A stretch of 64,000 nt of DNA from Bacteroidetes bacterium GWF2_35_48 (GTDB lineage Bacteria; Bacteroidota; Bacteroidia; Bacteroidales; GWF2-35-48), in contig MEOG01000089.1 in the NCBI GenBank assembly GCA_001769125.1, forward strand, positions 62,001 to 126,000, given 5' to 3'. Of this stretch, positions 18,137 through 27,000 are shown piece by piece (the first letter of the stretch is position 1; every line of letters begins with the position of its first letter). The notes below the pieces were generated by a model. That model saw nothing but the letters and a program-made list of their open reading frames with translations. It searched no databases and was not told where the DNA came from. The position numbers were made by a program, and so were the translations under genes.

Positions 18137-20290
18137 ATGAAACAATCTTTAATTTTAATATTTTTAATTTTATCTGGTGTTTTATTTGCGCAGCATCCCT
18201 CTATTGGTGGGTACAATGTATATTACGGGCATTTACACAATCACACCAGCGTATCTGACGGTACAGGAACAACTACGCAAGCATACACCTACGCAAGAGA
18301 TTCTGCGCATCTTGATTTTTTCAGCCTAGCAGATCATTGTATGTTTTTCACTTCTTCTTCATGGAGTGATTATAAAACCACCGCACAAAGTTTTAATCAG
18401 GACAGTGTTTTTGTTGCATTCTGGGGCTTTGAATGGTCGAGTAACTTTACCTATGGTCATGTTGCAGTGATAAACACAGACGATCACACCTCATCTCTTT
18501 ATACGGGTACAACAACGTTTTCTGGTCTGTGCGACTGGCTTTCAACACGTGAAGGGGTTGCATTTTTTAACCATCCGGGCAGAGAAAATTCTTTCGACAT
18601 GGAGTTTAACCTGTTTGAGCCTCCTGTCAGTGAAAAATTCGTTGGAATGGAGCTTTGGAACAAGAGTGAAGGGTTTACAGGTTTTTATTATAATGATGGC
18701 TATTATGAAAATGATGGCAATCTGGGTTATTTTGACGAAGCGCTGGTTCGCGGTTGGAAAATAGGTGCAACAGGCTCTGAAGATAACCATGATGCAACAT
18801 GGGGAAATGGTACTGAAAGCAGAATGGCTGTATTATCACAACATTTAACAAAATCTGATATTTATACAGCATTTAAAGCGCGGCGATTTTTTTCCACGCT
18901 CGATAAAAACATTGCGCTCTCTTTTAAAATAGATACGTTTGAAATGGGCTCCACTACTATAAATGGAAGTAAAATTTTTCACATTCAGGCAACAGATGGT
19001 GATGGAGAATTGTTTACAAAAGTGCAACTTTTCCGCAAAGGTTTTTTATTTCAGACATGGGAGGGTCTTTACCCTGTTATTGACATCAGCTTTGAAATTC
19101 CGGTATACGGAAACGAATATTATTACGTAAAAATCACACAGGAAGACGGACAGGAGGCAATATCTTCACCGATTTGGGTAACAGGAGCAAGCAACCAGCC
19201 TCCTTTTATCAGTATTATAACGCCACAAAACGGAGCTACTTTTTACGCAGAAGACAGTCTTACAATTTCTGCAACAGGAAATGATTCTGATGGCACAATT
19301 TCTTTTGTTGATTTTTATTTTGACGGAATCTTTATTGGTACAGACTCTTCCGTACAATATCAATTTACAGTTAATAATCTTTTAACCGGAAATCACTGGT
19401 TGTTTTGCAAGGCTGCTGATAATGCAGGAGCTGTATCATTTTCAGATACTATTTATTTTACAGTACAGCCCGACTCAGGAATAATTTTTATAGAAACGCC
19501 TATCTCCATCGGAAACAATGATGCAGAAGAAATTCTTCTGGGACAGATTTACCTGACAAGTTCAGATATTGAATTGGTCTATGATAGTTTTGTTACAGGA
19601 GATCAGACAGTGGGCTTACGCTTCGAGAATACAGGGCTTCCAAACGACGCAACCATAACCCGGGCTTATATCCGGTTTACAGCTTCCGATACAAATAGCG
19701 ATGCATGCGACCTTGTCATAAAGGGAGAAGCCTCTGACAACGCAACAATATTCTTGAGTCAAACATCTGATATTTCTTCCCGGATTACAACATCGGCTTC
19801 TGTTTTGTGGTTTCCCGCAGCATGGAATACAGTCGGTGCATCGGACAGCACCCACACGACACCGGATTTATCTTGTATTGTTCAGGAAATAGTAAGTCGT
19901 CCGGGGTTTGGAAATAACAGTCCGCTTTGTTTTATAATAACCGGATCTGGAACACGTTCTGCTTATGCTTACGAAGGCGATCCAACAAAGGCTGCTATTT
20001 TGCATATTGAATATGTTCAGTCTCTTCATGAGAATAAAAATAAAACGAACACAACAGAATTTATTATTTATCCCAATCCGGCACGAAACAAATTGTTTAT
20101 TAAAGCAAATCATTTTACGGAGCCCTGCCTTGTTGAAATTTACAATTTTTCAGGTCAGAAAGTATCAACATTTTCTCTTATTAAAAATAATCAAGAAATA
20201 GATTTGCATAGATTTAACGCGGGGATTTATCTTTTGAAAATTATAAATTCCGATGACATATTGTATGCTTACAAGATTATGTTATGGTAA
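18137..20290 (+). CDS. PHP-type metallohydrolase (CehA/McbA-like), T9SS-secreted
   Basis: This 717-residue secreted protein has a signal peptide ending LFAQ. Residues 25-275 are a PHP domain with its metal ligands visible: YYGHLHNHTSVSDG, FFSLADHCMFF, GFEWSS, FFNHPGRENS and GATGSEDNHD. CehA/McbA-like enzymes cleave phosphoesters or carbamate-type esters; the substrate here is unknown. An Ig-like module (about 350-445), a jelly-roll-like domain (about 455-635, LRFENTGLPNDATITRAYIRF) and a T9SS type A domain (FIIYPNPARNKLFIK, ending KIMLW) follow. The last three codons form the left arm of palindrome A copy 3. Confidence 0.87.
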   Translation: MKQSLILIFLILSGVLFAQHPSIGGYNVYYGHLHNHTSVSDGTGTTTQAYTYARDSAHLDFFSLADHCMFFTSSSWSDYKTTAQSFNQDSVFVAFWGFEWSSNFTYGHVAVINTDDHTSSLYTGTTTFSGLCDWLSTREGVAFFNHPGRENSFDMEFNLFEPPVSEKFVGMELWNKSEGFTGFYYNDGYYENDGNLGYFDEALVRGWKIGATGSEDNHDATWGNGTESRMAVLSQHLTKSDIYTAFKARRFFSTLDKNIALSFKIDTFEMGSTTINGSKIFHIQATDGDGELFTKVQLFRKGFLFQTWEGLYPVIDISFEIPVYGNEYYYVKITQEDGQEAISSPIWVTGASNQPPFISIITPQNGATFYAEDSLTISATGNDSDGTISFVDFYFDGIFIGTDSSVQYQFTVNNLLTGNHWLFCKAADNAGAVSFSDTIYFTVQPDSGIIFIETPISIGNNDAEEILLGQIYLTSSDIELVYDSFVTGDQTVGLRFENTGLPNDATITRAYIRFTASDTNSDACDLVIKGEASDNATIFLSQTSDISSRITTSASVLWFPAAWNTVGASDSTHTTPDLSCIVQEIVSRPGFGNNSPLCFIITGSGTRSAYAYEGDPTKAAILHIEYVQSLHENKNKTNTTEFIIYPNPARNKLFIKANHFTEPCLVEIYNFSGQKVSTFSLIKNNQEIDLHRFNAGIYLLKIINSDDILYAYKIMLW

Positions 20291-20330
20291 TGTAGGTACG
20301 CTCCATGGAGCGTACCTACAATACCATAAC
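20281..20330. repeat. Palindromic repeat A, copy 3 (50 bp, near-perfect)
   Basis: gttatggta-at-gtaggtacgctccatggagcgtacctac-aa-taccataac is symmetrical around 20305/20306 with only one unpaired position per arm. The left arm contains the stop codon of the PHP gene. It lacks a following T-run, so a simple intrinsic terminator is not obvious. Confidence 0.88.
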
Positions 20331-20461
20331 AGGGATCTTACAATAAATATTTCATGCATCCGGCAATACTTTCACAGATTTAGTTAATTTTGAGCCGGGT
20401 AAAAAAATGAACCTTATTATAATATTTTTCGTATTAAGGATATTTTTAATTAATAAATTTA

Positions 20462-20551
20462 TGTTGCAAGTTACAGGTTGCATATTTAATATCAGTAAAA
20501 TTAAATTAAGTTCCGAAACCTGCAACAACTAATAACCTGCAACTTGCAACA
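20462..20551. repeat. Palindromic repeat B, copy 1 (TGTTGCAAGTTACAGGTT)
   Basis: Eighteen-base arms (20462-20479 and 20534-20551) pair with one mismatch around a 54-base AT-rich loop. The same motif occurs at 62341 and, changed, at 55545. It occupies much of the 324-bp gap before the phosphatase gene and reaches into the predicted promoter. Confidence 0.8.
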
Positions 20552-20574
20552 CATAAAAAATTACTGTATTTTTG
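20544..20574 (+). promoter_or_regulatory. Predicted promoter for the GAF-PP2C phosphatase gene
   Basis: TTG (20544-20546), 20 bases, TATTTTTG (20567-20574) fits TTG-N19/20-TAnnTTTG, about 40 bases before the start codon. The TTG lies inside the right arm of palindrome B. Confidence 0.45.
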
Positions 20575-20614
20575 AGTTTTATTTGAATTTTTTTTATAGC
20601 ACTTATAATCAATT

Positions 20615-21847
20615 ATGAAAATCAAAGCATCTCTGAGACGCCTCATCCTTTCTAATTTTAAACTTGATGTACTGCTTGCCATCAGTCAGGCTATTAATGA
20701 GAACCTGACCAATGATGAGTTATTTCACAAATTTGAAGTATTACTCAGGAATGACCTGAATATAGGTAAAGTTGTTGTTTTTTCCTATAATAACATTAAG
20801 TGGGAGTGCGTACTTGAATCTGGCTACAAAGTTAATTCTGCCACTATCGGTAACCTTGAAACCGAAATGCTGAAATATCGTGAGATTACAAATATTATTT
20901 CAGTTAATCATCCGGTTTTAGATGTTTTTGATGTTATTATTCCTGTATTTCATAAAGACAATATTATTGCGTATGTTCTTATCGGGGATATTGAAGAAGA
21001 ACGCGAGGGAGTAAGCCCAACAATCAAGCACCTGCATTTTATTCAGACACTGGCAAATCTTATTATCGTTGCCGTTGAAAACAAAAGGCTGAATCAGAAT
21101 AACCTTCGCCAGGAAGCCATGAAAAAAGAAATAGAGCTTGCTTCAAAAATGCAGGCCATGCTTATTCCGAGTTCTGCCAGCCTTCCTGAAAATAAAGAAA
21201 TTGTGGTTGCAGCTTATTACCATCCGCACTCCGGCATTGGAGGAGACTATTACGATGTTATAAAACTCGGCGAAACAGAATATGGTTTTTGCATTGCCGA
21301 TGTCAGTGGTAAAGGAATTTCTGCAGCGCTGCTCATGTCGAATTTTCAGGCAAATGTACGCGCCCTGTTTTCTTCAAAAATTTCTTTGAAGCTCATGGTA
21401 ACACGCTTGAATTATACCGTTATGAATAATGCCAATGGAGAAAAATTCATTACCTTATTTATTGCAAAATATAATGCAGCAACACATACGCTTGAATACA
21501 TTAATGCCGGACATAATCCTCCGGTTTTATATAAAGCTTCTGCAAAAAGCATAGGCTTTTTAACTCTTGGTTGTACTGGAATAGGTATGTTAGATAGTAT
21601 CCCTGGTATTATTGAAGGAATTATTACTGTTGAAAAAAATGATAAACTGCTTTGTTTTACGGATGGTCTTGTTGAAACCGAAAATGAGCAGGGAGAAGAA
21701 TTCGGCGACGATAATGTTACAGCCTGCGTTTTAAAAGATCAAAGCATCAGTGAAATGGTTGCTGATTTAAAAATTCAGTTAGATGCTTTTAAGGGCAGCA
21801 ATGCGTATATTGATGATATTTCTATTCTCGGCATGGAGTTTTTTTGA
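20615..21847 (+). CDS. GAF domain-SpoIIE/PP2C protein phosphatase
   Basis: The 410-residue cytosolic protein has a degenerate GAF-like sensory domain (about 20-165), a short helical linker (MKKEIELASKMQAMLIPSS) and a SpoIIE-type PP2C phosphatase domain (about 195-410). Metal-binding residues are in GGDYYDV and CIADVSGKGISAALLMSN; INAGHNPP and CFTDGLVE are also diagnostic. Such enzymes dephosphorylate an anti-sigma-factor antagonist or similar Ser/Thr-phosphoprotein in response to GAF input. No anti-sigma factor or antagonist gene is adjacent, so its partner is elsewhere. It has its own predicted promoter. Confidence 0.9.
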   Translation: MKIKASLRRLILSNFKLDVLLAISQAINENLTNDELFHKFEVLLRNDLNIGKVVVFSYNNIKWECVLESGYKVNSATIGNLETEMLKYREITNIISVNHPVLDVFDVIIPVFHKDNIIAYVLIGDIEEEREGVSPTIKHLHFIQTLANLIIVAVENKRLNQNNLRQEAMKKEIELASKMQAMLIPSSASLPENKEIVVAAYYHPHSGIGGDYYDVIKLGETEYGFCIADVSGKGISAALLMSNFQANVRALFSSKISLKLMVTRLNYTVMNNANGEKFITLFIAKYNAATHTLEYINAGHNPPVLYKASAKSIGFLTLGCTGIGMLDSIPGIIEGIITVEKNDKLLCFTDGLVETENEQGEEFGDDNVTACVLKDQSISEMVADLKIQLDAFKGSNAYIDDISILGMEFF

Positions 21848-21948
21848 TAAGCTTTTCAAAAAAAATTCACACGTACCTTGCGAGTAGGAAGACATAACGT
21901 AATTAAACACTGTATAAAGCCCTTAGACATACATTATGCAATGAAATT

Positions 21949-21988
21949 GATAATCGGTGGCTTCGACTCCGCTCAGCCACCGATTATC
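21949..21988. repeat. Stem-loop repeat C, copy 1 (loop TGAGCGGAGTCGAA)
   Basis: Perfect 13-base arms gataatcggtggc / gccaccgattatc enclose the 14-base loop, which reads TGAGCGGAGTCGAA on the minus strand. The same loop with other stems appears near 40091 and 53710. It sits 100 bases after the phosphatase gene stop. Confidence 0.85.
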
Positions 21989-22110
21989 ATTTTCCACAAA
22001 AAGCAAAGCAACTATTTCCACTCTTTCGTGTCTTATTATTGGATGTGCAATAAAATTTCTTTAACTTGCAGGTTTGTTTGTATTTGCCAATTCAAGAATA
22101 TCTTAAAACT

Positions 22111-23865
22111 ATGAGACTTATTTTTTTTGTATCTCTGCTTATTTATTTCAGCTCTCTGAAAGCGCAATGTGTTTCATTGATCAATCATAATGAATGGGAC
22201 TCTGTACAGTGTGGTAGCTCAATTCAGTTATCAGCTCAAGATCCCAGAGTTGGTTGCACTGGTTATTGGTCCGGACCGACGGGAACTGTTTTTATTCCGG
22301 ATGCAAATTCCGCAATTATTACCGCAACAATTTCATTTGTAACAAATACTAAATTAGCAAAATTCACATGGACTGTTACTGATGGAAATATTTCTTCATC
22401 TGACAGTATAACTATTCATTTTTATAAAATGCCTGTTGCAAATTCAGGGGGTAATTTATGGGTAGATAATCCTGTTTCCGGTTCAGAAATAAAATGGGAT
22501 ACGATATGTGGTAACAGATATTCTCTGCATCCAAACCTGAATGGTGTAGGCGTTTTGCAATGGTTAGCTCCTTATACTTCGAATATACATTTTGCAAATA
22601 CCTATACAAACACAAGCCCTTGGCCTACCGATACGGTAATAGTAGGATTAAATAATTCAGACCCCGGAAATCCACCATACTATGAATTCTATTTGCAAAT
22701 GGACAACAGCCAAATAAATGTGGCTCCATTCTCACACGGTTGTATAGATAAAGATACACTTCGTATAACCTTTGCGCGTATACCAACAGGAAATATTTTT
22801 ATTCGCCCACCGTATTGCTATGGAGATACCGCTTTGATTACTCCTGACTTTGATCCACTAGGTCAACCGAGCCATTTTACCTGGGACTTTCATGGAGGAA
22901 CTGTAGAATCTTGTCGCCCCAATTCATCTACACTTTATCCGAATGATTCTATTTATTTAATAGTTTGGGATACTACAGGAATCGTCATGGAACATACCGT
23001 ATCATTAGTAACAAACAACCCCTGGGGCTGTTACAGTCAATTAATTACCGATACGATATTTGAACCTACGCCTGTTTATCCTATGGTTTCAATAGATCCG
23101 ACTACATGTATGAATTGCAATGGGAAAATCATGGTTTACCCGATAGATTCATTGTCTACATCGTATTTATGGGTTAATCCACCTGATGGCCAATCGTCAT
23201 CTTCCGATTCATTGGTAAATTTATGTTCGGGGTATCCCTATAATGTTCGTTTCCGTTATCAGTCCTGGTCGCCAAATATTTTCTGTACAGACACAATATC
23301 ACTAGTTTTACCTGATACAGGAATGATAACTGCATCATTTGCTATAGACAGCGACACTGGTCATGTAATAGCAGGGCTAACCGAAGTGTTTTTTCAAAAT
23401 ACAACAATAAACGGTCAGTTATTTAATTGGCATTTTGGAGATGGCACTATTTCAACCGCAAGCAATGTTTCTCATATTTATCAAACAAATGGTACTTATT
23501 CCATGTATCTGATTGCATGGAGTTCTTTTGGTTGTGAAAGCATCTCTGATTCTATTATTATACAAGTTGAAAGTAACAGTGTTGAACAAAATGACAGAGA
23601 TAAATTTAATATTTCGATAGCTCCAAATCCATTTTCAAATAATCTAAAATTATCTTTCAAACTGCAAAGCTATTCTGAAGTAAAGGCAGATATTATTAAT
23701 TCAAAAGGACAGACAGTAATTCAGTCTTTAATTGATAATCAATGTGAGTCAGGAAATCATTTTTTTGAATTCAATACTGGTTCTTTAAACTTAAAACCCG
23801 GAATTTATTTTTTAAAGATGAAAATTAATGAAGCTATTTATCATTCAAAAATAGTGATGGAATAA
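22111..23865 (+). CDS. PKD-domain T9SS-secreted surface protein
   Basis: The ORF track starts at 22066, but the ATG at 22111 gives a proper signal peptide (MRLIFFVSLLIYFSSLKAQ), so the protein has 584 residues. Several Ig/PKD-like modules follow. The clearest is near residues 440-495, FNWHFGDGTISTASNVSHIYQTNGTYSMYL, the PKD pattern. The C-terminal 80 residues (FNISIAPNPFSNNLKLSF, GIYFLKMKINE) are a T9SS type A sorting domain. No enzymatic motif is seen, so it is probably an adhesin or structural surface protein. Cysteine-containing loops are frequent and may form disulfides. Confidence 0.85.
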   Translation: MRLIFFVSLLIYFSSLKAQCVSLINHNEWDSVQCGSSIQLSAQDPRVGCTGYWSGPTGTVFIPDANSAIITATISFVTNTKLAKFTWTVTDGNISSSDSITIHFYKMPVANSGGNLWVDNPVSGSEIKWDTICGNRYSLHPNLNGVGVLQWLAPYTSNIHFANTYTNTSPWPTDTVIVGLNNSDPGNPPYYEFYLQMDNSQINVAPFSHGCIDKDTLRITFARIPTGNIFIRPPYCYGDTALITPDFDPLGQPSHFTWDFHGGTVESCRPNSSTLYPNDSIYLIVWDTTGIVMEHTVSLVTNNPWGCYSQLITDTIFEPTPVYPMVSIDPTTCMNCNGKIMVYPIDSLSTSYLWVNPPDGQSSSSDSLVNLCSGYPYNVRFRYQSWSPNIFCTDTISLVLPDTGMITASFAIDSDTGHVIAGLTEVFFQNTTINGQLFNWHFGDGTISTASNVSHIYQTNGTYSMYLIAWSSFGCESISDSIIIQVESNSVEQNDRDKFNISIAPNPFSNNLKLSFKLQSYSEVKADIINSKGQTVIQSLIDNQCESGNHFFEFNTGSLNLKPGIYFLKMKINEAIYHSKIVME

Positions 23866-24010
23866 TGGTAAAAGATTTAATAACAAAACAATTTTGTGAA
23901 ACATCGCAGATTGTGTTGCGAGGGATAATATCCTACAGGTTTTTCAGGAGTTTTTTACCAAAAATATTTCAGGAATACAGATAAAGATTTTTTCAGATTT
24001 TTATAGGATA

Positions 24011-27000
24011 ATGCAAGCACTAAACAATTTTTTTTTATATTGTATATTACTTATCTGTTACAGCTTATCAGTAACAGCCCAGCGTTCCTATATCTTTATT
24101 GAAAATAAAAATCAGTGGCCGGAGAAGGTACTTTTTAAGGCAAACATTCCCGATGGAACACTATGGCTGGAAAAAAATTGCTTAACCTATAATTTTGTAA
24201 AGCGTACTGATTTGGAAAAATCCTGCGCACATCATAATGCAGCATGCGGGCATAATCATCAAAAAGACAACACGATTAATTACCATGCGTACAAAGTTCA
24301 TTTTGAAAATTCCAGATTATCTGACGTCAAAATTAAACCAGAAGAAACCGCTCTCGACTACTGTAATTTTTACATTGGCAGAGATCGCTCCAAATGGGCT
24401 TCAAGAGTGAAAAAATACGATGTCGTAAACTACGAAAATCTGTATCAGAATATTGATATGAAAATTCATGTTTCTGAAGGAAAATTCAAATACGATTTTA
24501 TTGTTGCCCCTTATGCCAATCCCTCTGTTATAACATTACGTTTTGAAGGACACGACAGCATTTTTCTCGACAATAATGATTTGATAATACGCACTTCTGT
24601 AAATGAGCTTTCGGAACTTAAGCCCTATGCCTACACGGAAAAAAACGGAATCAAAAAAGAGGTCTCTTGTTTCTTTAAATTAGATGGGAGTAAATTATCT
24701 TTTATTTTTCCGGAAGGGTATGACAAATCAGCGAAGTTAGTTATTGACCCGGTTCTTATTTTTTCTACCTATACAGGTTCTACTACAGACAACTGGGGCT
24801 TTACGGCAACCTACGATAATTATGGAAATGTTTTTTCCGGAGGGATTGTTGAATCTGGAGGATACCCGGTCTCTACAGGTGCTTTTCAGATTACAAACGG
24901 GGGCTTGTGGGATGTGGGTATTATTAAATATACGCCCGATGGAACAACAAAAATTTATGCAACCTACCTTGGCGGAAACAGTTCAGATATGCCCCACAGC
25001 CTTGTTGTGAATGAATATAACGAATTGCATGTATTCGGAACAACCGGTTCCGACAATTTTCCGATGCTGCCCGGTTCTTATGATTCTACGTTTAACGGAG
25101 GTCTTACCATTTCTTATGATTGGACTGTAATTTTCAGTCAGGGTACTGATATTTTTGTTGCAAAATTAAGCGAGGACGGCACAAATCTTTTAGGTTCCAC
25201 TTATATCGGAGGTTCTGCGAATGATGGTTTAAATTACAAGCCACACATGGATACAAACGGTGCATTGATGCATGGTTCTGATTCTCTTTATTATAATTAT
25301 GCAGATGGTGCCAGGGGAGAAATTATATGCGACTCAAAAAATAATGTTTATATCGGCACCTGTACTTTTTCTTCTGATTTTCCAACAACTTCGGGCGCAT
25401 TTCAGCAAACGCATTCAGGAAAACAGGAGGGTGTAGTTTTTAAACTGAACAGCAATTTGTCGCAATTGGTATGGAGCTCTTATATAGGTGGCAGTGAAGA
25501 CGACGCTGTGTATTCTGTTGATGTGGACAGCAATTTCGATGTGTATGTTGCCGGAGGAACCGTATCGCATAATTTTCCAACAACACCCGGAGTTTTAAAT
25601 CAGAATTTTCTTGGTGGAAATACGGATGGCTTTGTTGCGCATATTACTGAAAGTGGAAATCAATTGGTCAAATCAACTTATTTTGGTTCGAATATGTATG
25701 ATCAGGCGTATTTCGTGCGCTTAGATAAATATAACAATGTTTACATTTCCGGACAGACAGAAGCTACCGGAAATACACTTATTTATAATGCGGCTTATAA
25801 TACACCCAACAGCGGTCAGTTTATTGCAAAAATCAACAATGATCTTAATACCTTACTTTGGTCAACTGTATTTGGTACAGGTTCGGGAAAACCCAATATT
25901 TCTTTAACCGCATTTACCGTGGATGTTTGCAATCGTATCTATTTATCAGGTTGGGGGCGAATATGGGGTGATTATATCGTGGATGGTGTTACATACACCT
26001 GGGGCACAACATTCGGAACAGTAGGAATGGAGGTTACGCCAAACGCGCATCAGAGTGTTACAGATGGGCAGGATTTTTATATTATGGTGCTTGCAGATGA
26101 TGCCTCTGCATTAGAATATGCAACTTTTTTTGGAGAGCAACATTATGCGTCTTGTAATTACAGCGGACATGATCACGTGGATGGAGGAACCAGCCGCTTT
26201 GACCGGAAAGGAAATATTTACCAGAGTGTATGCGCAAGCTGTGGCGGTTGTCAGCAATTTCCAACTTACCCTCACACAGGTTCGAGTCCCTGGTCTTCTA
26301 CAAATAATTCTTACAACTGCAACAATGCTGTTTTTCGTTTTTCGTTTATGGATGACTTTTCGATTGCCGATTTTATATTGCCTCCAACAGGTTGCGCTCC
26401 ATATATTGTGAATTTTCAAAACACAAGCCTTGGTACAAATTATTTGTGGGATTTCGGAGACAGTACTACATCTACAGATGAAAATCCCGTTCACACGTAT
26501 GCAGGTTCAGGAACATACAACATAACACTAATAGCAAGCGATCCTGGTACCTGTAATCTTGCAGACACCATTGTAAAACAAATTCAGATTATTTCCAATA
26601 ATACAGATTCCCTTGCCATGGCTTCTGTATGTCCGGCAGACAGTGTTCAGATTGGTGTTCCGCCCGGAGTAGATCCAAATATCACGTATCACTGGACACC
26701 CGAAACAGGATTGAGCAATCCCGATATTTCAAACCCCTGGGCATATTTTTCTTCATCACCTGTAAACTATATTCTTACCATAACAAATGGCACTTGTATA
26801 GATACTTTTTTTCAGACTGTAAATCCTGTTATCGGGAATTATTCAATCGCTGCTATTAATGACACAACAATTTGTGAAGGAGGCAGTGTTACGCTTTCAG
26901 CAAACTCGCCTAACCAGACTGTAAGTTATTTGTGGAACACGCAGAATAGCTTCAATACTCATATCAACACGAATACATCCACAAGTGTTTTTGTTGTGCA

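Noticed and set aside
20281-20330. Classic rho-independent terminator
   Set aside because: The hairpin is strong but is followed by agggatctta with no T-run on either strand.
26111-26494. 127-aa minus-strand ORF inside the SprB-repeat protein
   Set aside because: Antisense shadow of a clearly coding frame with propeller and PKD motifs.
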